The position numbers and the translations under genes were made by a program. From positions 1 to 64,000 of the forward strand of contig JAKCPI010005171.1 of assembly GCA_023213315.1 (NCBI GenBank): a DNA stretch of 64,000 nucleotides. The letters run 5' to 3'. Below are positions 42,815 to 53,296 of this stretch, piece by piece. The stretch comes from Euborellia annulipes. Lineage: Eukaryota > Arthropoda > Insecta > Dermaptera > Anisolabididae. Within the stretch, counting starts at the first letter, position 1. Every line of letters starts with the position of its first letter. The notes beneath the pieces are model-generated. The model saw only the letters and a list, made by a program, of their open reading frames with translations, had not been told where the DNA came from and made no database searches.

Positions 42815-43163
42815 AAACCCAGGCAACTCTACGAGGAGAGGGAGTCGCTGTGACATCCCGTCCTGTGGAAGGGACGTAAAGAAGGTTCCCTCTCAGTGAT
42901 GCATTCTTCGAAAGGAGCCGGTGCTGAGGGGGGTGCTCGTCAACTAGGACATCCTCCTCCCTAGCATAGAAGAGGTTGGATATAAGGAACCAGAAATAAG
43001 GATTAGTTCACTAGCTAGAGACAAAAGCAGGAGGAGGAGTTAGAGACAGGAAATGATGTAACGGGGTGCCGGTAGATGTCTACGGCCAGAGGCCGGTTGG
43101 GTTTGAGGTGTGTGTCTTCGTACACGAAAGCACCTCGGGTAAATAAACGAGGATCCCGATAGA
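42815..43163 (+). repeat. Family G interspersed repeat
   Basis: GC-richer segment (GGGACGTAAAGAAGGTTCCC, GAGGTGTGTGTCTTCGTACA, ending GGGTAAATAAACGAGG) that matches 46336-46622 in reverse and has a worn relative near 6190-6275. No frame persists between copies, so it is non-coding in its present form. A retroelement tail or SINE body is possible. Confidence 0.75.
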
Positions 43164-43267
43164 AAATGCCCTTCTCTAGTCCAACGGAGCAAAGTTCTTT
43201 AGCACTTTAAGAATAGGATTTTCTTTTCTTATTGGTCGACTGAGTTTGAGAGCCAACCCATCACATA

Positions 43268-43680
43268 TCAGGGGGGTATATAGAAATTTTTTTCGGGGGG
43301 GGGGCGCCTGTTCTAAAAAATTTTTATGCGAAAAATTTTGTTTTTCGCGAAACCAAAATTTTTTCACTCTCCGTTAAAATATTTTACCTTTTTTTTTTAG
43401 AGAAGCAAAATTTTTCCCATCCGCGGAACCAAAATTTTTTTCATGGGTCGTTCGCGGAACCAGAAATTTTTCCCGTCCGTAGAATTATTTTACCTTTTTT
43501 TCAGAGAAGCAAAATTTTTTTCCACACGCGGAACCTGTGATTTTCCGAGCAAAGATTTCGGGGGAGGGGGGGGGGGGCGAGACCCATTATTGTCTCTATA
43601 TCCCTATAGGTCTATATACATTTAGAAAATTTCGGAGGGGGGGCTCCCTCGGCTCCCCCTCCCTTATATACGCCCCTGTC
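43268..43680. mobile_element. Element with GGGGGTATATA ends
   Basis: Opens GGGGGGTATATAGAAATTTT and closes CTTATATACGCCCCTG with G/C runs inside both ends. The core is made of repeated AAGCAAAATTTTTCCC and CGCGGAACCAAAATTTT units (at least four). Target duplication is not resolved. Confidence 0.55.
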
Positions 43681-44339
43681 ACATATTAGTTTTGAAGTCC
43701 TCAGAGGCAAAATTTCCTCCACTCACACTCTTTATATATATATAGAGATTTGAGAATAAAAGCGCATGCGTGGCCCGTTCTAAAGTAAAACGCAAAGTGT
43801 ATTTTCTTAAGAAAATGTTGACAATTTGTATTAGAACAACCCTCTCTCTTTGGCCTAGTTAAATTGCTTTAGTCAACTCATAATCCTCCGCTGGGGGATG
43901 AGAGGAGTGGAAAGGAGGGTTCGAATCCTTATTAACAACGATTAAGGAGGAAATTTAAATTTAATCTTAGCCAATTACGCGTGCGGAGCTATTTTAAGTT
44001 ATCCAATTAATAAGAAGAGAAGAAAACTCTCTGTCTCCTTTTATTTTAAGAGGGAAAAATTCTCTCCTGTGGATTCTTTTGGTGTAGTAAACTGCAGATC
44101 GATATGCACTAAATAAACCGAAAAATATGCAGTTAAAATCCCATTCTCTCTAATCCTTGCTAAATTTAAATACACTTTAAGGAAAAAAGAAATAGTCAAT
44201 TCTATATTGGTAAAAATTCTTTTTTTTAAGTTCTCCTCTAAGTGGTCTGTTGAATTTAATTTTGACGGTACCAAATAATTTAGAAAAATAGATGCCGAAA
44301 AAAAAAAAAAATTTTACTTTTGCTTTCCTATAGAAGTTA
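43681..44339. other. Non-genic DNA
   Basis: Near 43855-43945 TGGCCTAGTTAAATTGC and GGAGGGTTCGAATCC resemble A and B boxes, but no cloverleaf closes. No gene is recognised. Confidence 0.4.
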
Positions 44340-45149
44340 GCCAGCTACCGAGATTTGAGAAAATTAACATTAAAGTTTTTCTGATTTAAATTGTTTTGAT
44401 TAGATTATATATCATTTTTTTGTCAATTGTGCAAGTAAATACTGTATTTATTGCAGATATTCATAAATTATTTCTAAAAATACGACTAATTTAGAGAATA
44501 AACAATAAAATATAAAAATTATTATTGCAAAAATGTTTCAAAGTCTCTTCAAAAATTAAAAGGGATATATTATTAAAGTTATTTTATGCTTATATTTAAT
44601 ATTAGTAGCATATAAACTTTTCATCAAAATTACATTAATAAATTTTAAATAGTATTAACGTTTTAAAATTAAATACAAAGTGATAACAAAATTTTCTCAT
44701 CAATTAATTCCTGAATGGAAGTGAACATGGCAACAGTAAATCAAAGTTATAATGAAATTGACTTAATATTATTTATTTTGTTGTCTTTTCGAAATCGCAC
44801 TGATCCTCATCTTCGTTATCAGGAATAATATCAAAAAATTAAATTTTGACATCTACGAATTCATTTCTCATTTTTCAAAAAAAAAAGGATTTTGGTTTAT
44901 TAAATAACTTTTTATTGGTTGTTAACATCATAAAAAACAACGTGTTAGGTACATAAATCATTTTTGCAAAATTAAAATCCTGCATTGAAATATTGTAAAA
45001 ATAATTTTAAGCTTTTACATTAAATATAAATTTTTTTAGGACATATTTCATAAAAAAATATTATTAATTAGAGCAATTGAAACAATATTCCGTGCTTAAC
45101 TCAATTTTGAATTTTTTGGAGTTGACACACATTTGCATAACAGGGTCCA
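44340..45149 (-). mobile_element. MITE family E split by an insertion
   Basis: 44340-44438 (AGCTACCGAGATTTGAGAAA to TTGTGCAAGTAAA) and 45015-45149 (ATTAAATATAAATTTTTTTA to AACAGGGTCCA) are the two parts of a reverse E element. The ~575 AT-rich bases between them are foreign, and I do not recognise the inserted element. Confidence 0.7.
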
Positions 45150-45183
45150 TTTATTCTGAGGAGGTTTATTTGCATATTTGTTG

Positions 45184-45186
<3 letters not shown>

Positions 45187-45216
<30 letters not shown>
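45187..45216. repeat. (GA)n microsatellite
   Basis: About 14 GA dinucleotides. Confidence 0.9.
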
Positions 45217-45221
<5 letters not shown>

Positions 45222-45591
45222 ATAATTCAAAAGTTGCCTTTTTTTTAAAAATGCATTTTGATTATCTCAACTCTGCAATTAATTAGTGGCGTACATGTCT
45301 CATTTTGGTTTTATTTGAGAGACATTCAAACAGCCCTCTAACGTTAACTCTCTTTAATATTGCTTTTATTCAAATTTTGTCATTCAAGTTTCAGTTTGTT
45401 TTGTTGTTGGTTGGCATACAAAAAGGGAGCGTTGTTTTACATTAGAAAGAATAGTTGCAACATGATGTTTATACATGATTTATAATAAATAAACCCGTTA
45501 AGCCTTGGTTGTATAGCCAGGAGGGAATCTTAACAAACTCAATTTGTGAGTGGGTGAAATAAAAATTATCGAAATACAGTGTCTATACTCA
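45217..45591. other. Non-genic DNA
   Basis: AT-rich, no gene or known repeat recognised. Confidence 0.4.
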
Positions 45592-45985
45592 TAGGCGCCG
45601 GAACTGGGGGGGGCAAGGGTACATTGCCCCCCCCTGGCATCCTATAGGGGGGGGGACAGAGGGGGGCAAAATTTCTTCTTTTATTTCATTTATTTTTAAA
45701 AATGATACATTTTTACTTTTGAAAAATAAAATTTTTTAAATTAAAAAAAATAAAACGAGTATGAAATTCATTTTTTTCCAAATTTTTTCCAAAAATTTTT
45801 GATAAAATCACTACCAAATTTTTTAAAATTTTAATTTTATTAAAATTGTGATTTTATTTAAAATTTTTAAAGTTTTATAGTAGATTTGTTTTGTGTTTAT
45901 ACTATTTGAACATATTAAATTATTTTAATTTTCTAAAAAAAAAAATTTTTTGCCCCCCCTGATTCAAATTCGTTCCGGCGCCCCT
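45592..45985. mobile_element. MITE with GGCGCCGGAAC ends and 11-bp duplication
   Basis: TAGGCGCCGGAACTGGGGGGG to GTTCCGGCGCCCCT, flanked by GTCTATACTCA at 45581-45591 and 45986-45996. Almost identical to 36266-36656 along its length. The exact 11-base duplication supports DNA-mediated insertion of the Mutator size class. Confidence 0.88.
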
Positions 45986-46335
45986 GTCTATACTCAATTC
46001 GGTAATTATTCATTAAAGAAACAAAATTGCAAATCTTTCCCATTATGTCATGAATTGAACTTTAGGCCAGGAGATGCTGACAAAAAAGAGGTTATTAATA
46101 AATGTAACCGTCCACATGCAAAGGTACCAAATCTTCACTGGACTAAATTTTCCGGAGACCTGATTTACTAAAAAAAGTTCAAAAAAATTTATTTATTTTT
46201 ATTATTAATAAAAAACTTTTAAAATATTGCTTGCTCAGCAGGATGTGTTCTGTACAGAGAGCATAAAAACTCAACGGTGATTATTTGGTACCTTTTCACG
46301 TGGACAGTTACAATTATTATTATTATTATTTGAAA

Positions 46336-46622
46336 TTCCTATCGGGATCCCCGTTTATTTACCCGAGGTGTTTTCGTGTACGAAGACACACACCTCAAAC
46401 CCTCCTCCTGTTTTCGTCTCTAGCTAGTGAACTAATCCTTATTTCTGGTTCCTTTTATCCAACCTCTTCTATGCTATGGAGGATGTCCTAGTTTGAGGAG
46501 GGACTCCCTCAGCACCGACTCCTTTCGAAGAATGCATCACTGAGAGGGAACCTTCTTTACGTCCCTTCCACAGGACGGGATGTCACAACAACTCCCTCTC
46601 CTCGTAGAGTTGCCTGAGGGCT
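46336..46622 (-). repeat. Family G interspersed repeat
   Basis: Reverse copy of 42815-43163, shorter by ~60 bases in the GGTGCCGG/TAGATGTC region. Several clean matches remain (GATGCATCACTGAGAGGGAA type sequence, CGTCCCTTCCACAGGACGGG). Confidence 0.78.
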
Positions 46623-46651
46623 ATTGTGGTAAGAACTTATTTACAACATCA

Positions 46652-46755
46652 GCCCTCGGGCTTGGTGTATATGTTAGCGTGCTAAAAGGGGGTCGCGGGT
46701 TCGGATCCCAGGCAGTCTGATGATTTTATTTAAGCCATTTGGATACCAAATGTCA
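46652..46755 (+). mobile_element. tRNA-derived SINE, 3' truncated
   Basis: Head GCCCTCGGGCTTGGTGTATA and CGCGGGTTCGGATCCC, body to GATACCAAATGTCATG, then unrelated sequence. Anticodon-side bases are replaced by AAAAGGGGG. Confidence 0.8.
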
Positions 46756-46946
46756 TGAAATTTGTTCAAGGCCTAGAGCCTTTTGTCCTAAATATTACAG
46801 CTGAGTTTCAAAAGAGTTGGTCCAGAGGAGGCCGAGGAAACCTTGGTTTGCAACAATTTACCGCGGCCGATTAACTTCTCGTTTTAATACCTTCTTATGC
46901 CTACTTAGGACTATACAGACAGTATATTAAATATACTGTCACTACC

Positions 46947-47197
46947 CTGTTATGCATTAGTGTGTCAAGCGCCAAAAAAAATTCAAAATTGAGTTAAGCA
47001 CGGAATATTGTTTCAAATGCTATAATTAATAGTATTTTTTATGAAATATGTCCTAAAAAAATTTATATTTAATGTTTACTTGCACAATTAACAAAAAAAA
47101 TTATATGTAATCCAATGAAAACAAAAAACTTTAATGATAATTTTCTCAAAACTCGGTAGGTGGCGCTTGACACACTAATGGGTAACAGGGTCCATTA
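46947..47197 (+). mobile_element. MITE family E
   Basis: ACCCTGTTATGCATTAGTGT to CACTAATGGGTAACAGGGTC. The interior is like 22957-23212 throughout. The first few bases of the left end are changed (CACTACCC). Confidence 0.85.
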
Positions 47198-47293
47198 TGT
47201 TTCGGATCCTTATGACCTGAAACGTAAAGAAAAATAAAAAATTGGGGGTTTGACGATCATAATACTACACTGTAAAAAAAATTTTGATGATTT

Positions 47294-47681
47294 GAAGAAT
47301 TTAAAGTGGCTGTTGTATTTAAACAGTAGATAGGAAAGGAGAATGCAGCCAGGTATTGAGTCTCCACGAAATTAAACTCTCTGTTCAGGAAACAGTTTCG
47401 GCTTTAATGAGATAAAACCATCCTCAGTCCAATAGTTGAGCTGAAAGCATCGTACAGTTAGTAAAATAATTCATTTATATATGTTTACAAACATATGTAT
47501 GTATATATTGTTTGTAAACATATATAAATGAATTATTTTACTAACTGTACGATGCTTTCAGCTCAACTATTGGACTGAGGATGGTTTTATCTCATTAAAG
47601 CCGAAACTGTTTCCTGAACAGAGAGTTTAATTTCGTGGAGACTCAATACCTGGCTGCATTCTCCTTTCCTATCTACTGTTT
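47294..47681. mobile_element. Penelope-like remnant: perfect inverted pair with 16-bp duplication
   Basis: Arms 47321-47493 and 47509-47681 appear as exact inverted copies (173 bases each) around 15 bases. A 27-base tail lies on one side only. The flanks AAAATTTTGATGATTT at 47278-47293 and 47682-47697 are a 16-base target duplication, which points to reverse-transcription-based insertion. Each arm holds a hammerhead-like motif. A homologous single arm lies at 58655-58880. Confidence 0.82.
47575..47608 (+). ncRNA. Hammerhead-like motif
   Basis: CTGAGGA, one U, GGTTT, an 11-base loop, AAGCC, then GAAAC. The CUGANGA box and GAAA match the hammerhead core. Sequence after GAAAC can fold back (GAAACT with AGTTTC), leaving GUU as a possible cleavage triplet. 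The extra U between box and stem is a departure from the canonical form. An inverted copy lies at about 47393-47427. Confidence 0.45.
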
Positions 47682-48683
47682 AAAATTTTGATGATTTTAC
47701 AATTTTTTTGTTGTAAGCAAATTTCCAAGACCAATAGATACTAAATTTACTATACAGTTGAATTATATTTTTACAAAACTCTTTGCAAAAATCGTTTACA
47801 AATGCGTGGTAATTTTACTAATATTTAGCAAATTTCGAGTCCAAATGTCTGGCAATTTTACCAATATTTAGCAATTTTCGAGTCCAAATTTGTGGTAATT
47901 TTACAAATATTTAGCAATTTTACAATCCAAATGTTTGTAATTTTACTAATATTTAGAAAAAAGAAAAAAAAATTTACGACTGGACCCATAGGTTATTGAC
48001 CTTTAGGGGACGTCTCTACCTGAATGGAGTGAAGTAAATATTTTTTTTAATGAAAAATCCCTCCAGGATTTGAACACTGACTTTTTTGTAGAAGCCTTGC
48101 TGCCTAGTTCATTTGACCATCGAATCACCTGTTAACTAATGATCTATCTCTGCTATTTGGCATTCAAGTATGACCTCATTGTGAACTATTTTTACTAAAT
48201 AATAAAATAAAAAATAAACTTAAAGTTATCATAATATTATTATTTTTTGTATTATTATAACTTAAATAAATCCTTATAGTGCCAAAAATGTCTTTATTAA
48301 GAAAGCTAAAAAGCAGTCGAAACAAAGTCGGCCATGTTGGCCGTCTCAGACAGCCTTAAAAGGAAAATTACAATACCCTTGTATTGTAAAATTAGAAACC
48401 TTTTTGTAAAATTACAAACCCTTTTCTAAAATTACAAACTGTGTTCTAAAATTACAATGCCGTTGTATTGTAAAATTAGAAATCGAATGGTAAAATTACA
48501 ATATTTACTCTAATTTTCCAAGAGGATTGTAATTTTAAAATGTTTTTTGGTTGTAAAAATTTTTTGAATGCATATATTTGTAAATTTAGTATACAAATGT
48601 ATGGTAGTTATCATTTACAAGGAAAATTTGTAAATTTACTATACTAAAACATTCTAAAATTAAAATTTTTTTTTACAGTGTAG

Positions 48684-49244
48684 CATAGTGAAAAGAGAAG
48701 AAGATTTTTAAAATAGTCTTTTAAGTCTAATATTTTCGTTTTTTTACACTTGAGATGTTATTTGGTTGTAAGCCCCATTATTATTATCTTTAGAAGGTGT
48801 TGAGAATACAAACCTGTTGAAACAACCTCCCAACCCATCCCTTCTACGTTGACAAGAATAGACTGACTGCACCGTCATAAACGCCCCCTTTCCGAGTTTC
48901 GCGATTTTCTTCTTCCTACACGTCAAGCTGTTTTCGTGGCGGAAGAAAGGGAGAAAAAAAAAAATGGAAGGGAAATGGCGGGGGGGGGGGGGACTAATAG
49001 CTTAAGGGGAAGCGATGATGGTGTTGACAAAAAAAAACAGCGAAATTCATTTTTTTTTTTTTTTTCAATTTCCTCCTCGATTTTTTTACAAATTTCATAT
49101 CTCAATAACACACTGTACATACAAAAAAATCTTCTTAATGTGCGTGTGTATCTTTTTAATTAGCTTACATCTCTGGCTTTGGCAAATGTATACTTATTAT
49201 TAGGGGAAATTTTAATTATATCCCACATTTTCGTTATTAATTAT
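48684..49244. other. Non-genic DNA
   Basis: Holds a G run near 48979-48991 and a T run near 49049-49065. Short frames on both strands exist but have low-complexity content and no recognisable domain. The 48780-48930 region is less AT-rich and may be single-copy. Confidence 0.4.
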
Positions 49245-49705
49245 TTATTAAAAATATAAATACTGTACAACGTTTCGACTGCTTTTTCTGCAGCCGTTCT
49301 CAAGTACTGTGCACTTGGCCGACTCAAGTGCTAACTGTCAACTGTTATGTCCGTTACGTGCCTTTTTTATATACAACGACGTCAGCGCCATCTGCAGGCA
49401 TTCCTGTGAAATTAGATTAAAATTTCCCCGCCATTTTTGATCAAAATCGTGGGAATGAGTGATTTCCATGATTTTGAATGAAAATGAATGATTTTCACGA
49501 TTTTGAGTGAAAATGGCGGAAAGATTTGAATCTAACTTCATAGGAATGCCTACAGATAGCGCTGACGTTGTTGTATATAAGAAGGCACATAACGGAAATG
49601 ATAGTTAGTTCACTTGAGTCGGACAAGTGCACAGTACTTGATAACAGCTGCAGAATAAGCAGACGAAACGTTGTACAGTATTTATTATAAATTTAATAAA
49701 CACAA
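49245..49705. mobile_element. Diverged inverted pair with hammerhead-like ends
   Basis: 49255-49420 and 49535-49690 are inverted copies with ~15-20% differences by eye (CTGTACAACGTTTCG against CGAAACGTTGTACAG; GACGTCAGCGCCATCTG against CAGATAGCGCTGACGTT). The motif form is CTTGA(G/T)AAC, stem GCTGC/GCAG, then GAAACGTTG. Another older Penelope-like unit, inferred from the shared layout. Confidence 0.65.
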
Positions 49706-49848
49706 ATTTATAATCCTAAAAAATCTTAAATTAAAACGAAGAGTGAATCGGCCCACAGGGGGCTGTCAAAATGAGTAGTGAATCACGTTTTTCAAATTGT
49801 AAAAGCCTCAAGAGGGGAGGGGGAGGGGGAAGTTTGAATTGTTTTCTT

Positions 49849-50535
49849 TTTTTACTTTCTCTTACCTATGTATATATGTAATATATATATAGAGAGAAAG
49901 TATTGGTTTCATGTCAAAAATTCGATGTCGAGATTTTGATGGATCTTCACGTTTTGAGGTCCCCTGAATCCAAAAAAGTGATTTTCGCGACATGGTCTGT
50001 CTGTCTGTGTGTCTGTGTGTCTGTGTGTGTGTCTGTGTGTGTTCAATTTTAAGCATGAAGGAATTGAGCTAGGAGGATGAAATTTTATATTTAAGTTAAA
50101 TACCTCCCGGGACCGGAAAAATAAGCTTTTAATCAAAATCGGCCAAAGAGTACTAGTACTTTACTGATGTACTTTTTCAGTTTTTTTCGATTTTCTCAAA
50201 ATTCGCTCTAACGATTTTGATTAAAATTCAAAAATCAATTATTTTTTAGATGCTCTTTCAAATGTATATTCTCGTTTTGCCCTCAAAATTGTTTGAAGCA
50301 CACTTTACTCTTGTATTTCATAGGAAAGATAGGAGAAATGGTTGCCATGGTATCAAAATATAAATATTTTCCCATACTTATAAATTTTACATCTGAATTC
50401 AAATATTCCCTACTGCCGGGAACTAAATACATGTCGACACAAAAAATCTGGTGTGACAAGCACAGAACACAACTTTCGATTACCGAAGGTAAGAGAAAGT
50501 TGTGTGCTGTGCGCCAGTCACACCAGATTTTTTTA
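49849..50535 (-). mobile_element. F1 repeat, full length
   Basis: Right hairpin, long GTCTGTGTGTCTGTGTGTC microsatellite at about 49996-50040, full body, intact left hairpin. The 114-codon reverse frame is repeat sequence. Confidence 0.92.
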
Positions 50536-50808
50536 ATGTCAATTTGTTTAAAAAAAAAAAAACCCCAAAATATCTTGAAAAACATAAGATAGGAAACGAA
50601 ATTGCAAAACTTTCCTGATTTTCTCACTCAAAGTCATGAACGTCATTAGAGGAGGAGGGAGGGCAAGCGAAACGTTACATTCCCCCCCCCCCCCAAGCAA
50701 AATATGAAATTACGTCCGTAATCAAACACCTCCTAAGACTAAGACCATTAACCATAAAGCATGTTCTGATTAAGTAAACATGGAAACTTGTGCAATTTGA
50801 TTGCCTAT
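50536..50808. other. Spacer between two F1 copies
   Basis: A run, C run (50683-50694) and AT-rich sequence. No gene. Confidence 0.4.
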
Positions 50809-51491
50809 ATTACTTTCTCTTACCTCTATATATATGTTAATATATATATATAGAGAAAGTATTGGATTCATGTCAAAAATTCGATGTCGAGATTTTGATG
50901 GATCTTCACGTTTTGAGGTCCCCTGAATCTAAAAAAGTGGTTTTCGCGACATGGTCTGTCTGTCTGTGTGTCTGTCTGTCTGTCTGTCTGTCTGTGAACA
51001 AAATATCTCAAGAACGAAAAGAGCTAGGAGGTTGAAATTGTATATTTAAGTTAGGCACCCCCATGGGACGTGACACGAAGCTTTTGAACAAAATCAACCA
51101 AAGAGTACTAGTACTTTACTGATTCACTTTTTCAGTTTTTTTCGATTTTCTCTAAATTTACTCCAACGATTTTTTTTTTAATTCAAAAATCAATTATTTT
51201 TTAGATTCTCAATAAAATGTATATTCTCATTTTGTCATTGAAATCTTCTGAAGACCACTTTACTCTTGTACTCCATAGAAAAGATAGGAGAAATGGTTGC
51301 CATGGTAACAAAATATAAATATTTCGCTATACTTATAAATTTTACATCTTGAAAATCGAATATACTGTACTGTCGGAAACTAAATACATGTCGACACAAA
51401 AAATCTGGTGTGACAAGCACAGTACACAACTTTCGATTACCGAAGGTAAGAGAAAGTTGTGTGCTGTGCGCCAGTCACACCAGATTTTTTT
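50809..51491 (-). mobile_element. F1 repeat, full length
   Basis: Same orientation as the previous copy. It carries (GTCT)n at about 50957-50994, the CCCATGGGACGTGACACGAAG variant and an intact left hairpin. The variant groups it with 1161-1847, 35061-35722 and 56628-57316, distinct from the GGGACCGGAAAAATAAG type at 49849. Confidence 0.92.
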
Positions 51492-51508
51492 TCTCTATTT
51501 CTGTTTCT

Positions 51509-51725
51509 GTTTTTTTTTTTTTTTTTTTTTTTAATTAAAAAAACATTCACACTTTTTTCAAACTCACACTCACACACACATTCACACAGTCTTTTCGGCA
51601 ACTTAGGTTATTTAAAACTTTAACGATAGCCGTTTGATTCCAGGCATTTCTACAATATTTAAGTCATTTGGTATCCAAATGGCTTAAATAAAATCGTCAG
51701 ACTGCCTGGGATCCGAACCCGCGAT
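51509..51725 (-). mobile_element. tRNA-derived SINE, head truncated
   Basis: T run, CACTCACACACACATTCACAC, CGGCAACTTAGG, CCAAATGGCTTAAATAAAAT, then the B-box complement GGATCCGAACCCGCG, after which the head stops. It abuts the F1 left end. Confidence 0.82.
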
Positions 51726-51756
51726 TTCTGTTAATTATAGTATTATTAGATTTCTC

Positions 51757-52442
51757 TATAGAAAAATCTGGTGTGACTGATCACATAGCAAACAACTTTC
51801 TCTTACCATCGGTAGTTGTATTCTGTGTTTGTCCCGCCAGATTTTTTGTGTCGTTTGATACAGTATATTTAGTTCCCGACAGTACAGTACATTCAAATTT
51901 CAAGATGTCAAATTTATAAACATAGAAAAATATTTCTATTTTGTTACCACGGCAACCATTTCTCTTATCTTTCCTATGAATTACAAAAGTGTGCTTCAAA
52001 CAATTTTGATTACAAAATGGGAATATACATTTTAAAGAGCATCTAAAAAAATGTTTGATTTTTAATTTTAATCAATATCATTAGATAGTAGAAAAATAAA
52101 AGGCCGAGCAGCAGCTAGGTTTATTTCTTTAATAGAGAACCCACAGCGACGTTTCGGTCGAAGAAAAACCGTTTTTCTAATGACTGAACTATAGCCATGA
52201 AGATGGTCGCATAGTCGACCGAAACGTCGCTGTGGGTTCTCTATTAAAGAAATAAACCTAACTGCTCGGCCTTTTATTTTTCTACTAAGTATTGATTCAG
52301 CTATTCACCTCGCTAAAATATCATTTGAGCCAAATATGAGAAAATCGACAAAAAACTCAAAGTGCATCAGTAAAGTACACTGACTCTTTGACAGATTTTG
52401 TTCAAAAGCTTCGTGTCACGTCACATGGAGATACCTAACTTA
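51757..52442 (+). mobile_element. F1 repeat split by a Penelope-like remnant
   Basis: Left hairpin (shortened inner stem) and body to ATATCATT. Interrupted at 52083-52317, it continues from ATATCATTTGAGCC to CCTAACTTAAATATAAAA, where a family B element takes over. No microsatellite or right end is present. Confidence 0.8.
52083..52317. mobile_element. Penelope-like remnant with 8-bp duplication
   Basis: Inverted arms (TAGTAGAAAAATAAAAGGCC inward from 52087; its inverse ending at ~52288) and a ~29-base one-sided tail. Flanked by ATATCATT at 52075-52082 and 52318-52325. The right arm carries ATGAAGA, U, GGTCG, loop, CGACC, GAAACGTCG (52197-52229). Layout equals that of 47294-47681, though the sequence is different. 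Confidence 0.78.
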
Positions 52443-52815
52443 AATATAAAAAATCTGGTGTGACTGGCGCACAGCACACAACTTTCTCTTACCCTTCGGT
52501 AAGAGAAAGTTGTGCACCGTGCTGGTCACACCAGATTTTTTGTGTCGAGATATATTTAGTTTCCGATAGCACCTTAGTTTCAAACTTGCATTTTAAATGT
52601 TGACTGCTTGAAATAAACTATGGTTATTTTTCAAAATTTTAATCTCATATTTGGACATTTTATACACAATATAGAATCGTAAATAAATACAAAATTTCAT
52701 AAGAATTGGAAAAAAAAATTTTAAATGCCTAAAAAGTTCTAAAGGGGACCCCCTTTTGAATCGAAATTAACATACAAATCCCTATAGGAAATTAACATTG
52801 TTCCTATGCGAAGAT
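52443..52815 (+). mobile_element. Family B repeat
   Basis: Intact left hairpin with TTACCCTTCGGTAAG inner stem and B body; continues through AAAGGGGACCCCCTTTTG as in the copy at 3926. The 3' limit is approximate. Confidence 0.85.
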
Positions 52816-52916
52816 AAGGTGGAAAGGGAATTTAAAAAGAGTAGAGAGAGACGATAATGTTTGCAAGTGAGAGAGAGACATATATGTTTTCTTTGAAACA
52901 ATTAAAGACACAAATA

Positions 52917-52920
<4 letters not shown>

Positions 52921-52947
<27 letters not shown>

Positions 52948-53201
52948 CATTCACACTTTTTTCTCATTCACACTCACACTCACACACACATTCATACAGT
53001 CTTTTCGGCAACTGAGGCCATATAAGACTTTTTACGATATCCGTTATTAATAAATATACATATATGGGGTCCAGGCATTCTTATTTAAGCCATTTGGTAT
53101 CCAATTGGCTTAAATAAAATCATCGGACTGCCTGGGGTCCGAACCCGCGACGTTTGGTATATGAGGTTAGCACGCTAACCTCTACGCCATGCCCCGAGGG
53201 C
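52921..53201 (-). mobile_element. tRNA-derived SINE with 12-bp duplication
   Basis: Reference copy. CACAAATAAATT at 52909-52920 and 53202-53213 flank it exactly. On the minus strand the order is GGCCCTCGGGGCATGGCG (head, A box), GGGTTCGGACCCC (B box), ATTTAAGCCAATTGG palindrome, GTTGCCGAAAAGACTG, GTGTGTGAGTGTGAGTGTG, A tail. It was moved by reverse transcription using LINE machinery. Confidence 0.95.
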
Positions 53202-53207
53202 CACAAA

Positions 53208-53245
<38 letters not shown>

Positions 53246-53296
53246 GAATTTAAATAATAATTGATTTTTAATCTAATAAAAAGAAAAAGATTTAAA

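Larger units (their letters stand above)
47268..48683. mobile_element. CACTG-ended element with internal repeats
   Basis: Ends CACTGTAAAAAAAATTTT and TTTTTTTTTACAGTG flanked by TA. The interior holds many near-copies of TTTGTAATTTTACTAATATT and of TAAAATTACAA, so each half is the loose inverse of the other. A Penelope-like remnant sits near its left end (47294-47681). A tRNA-like B box (GTTCAAATCCTG complement) lies near 48066. Confidence 0.8.

Noticed and set aside
43855..43945. tRNA gene with CTCATAATC-like anticodon loop
   Set aside because: B-box-like GGGTTCGAATCC is present, but acceptor ends do not pair and the variable region is implausibly long.
48050..48130. tRNA-like sequence on the minus strand (GTTCAAATCCTGG)
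   Set aside because: Box-like motifs only; no cloverleaf could be closed. It lies inside the CACTG-ended element.
50283..50627. 114-codon minus-strand frame
   Set aside because: Lies across the F1 left hairpin and body; repeat-derived, no domain.
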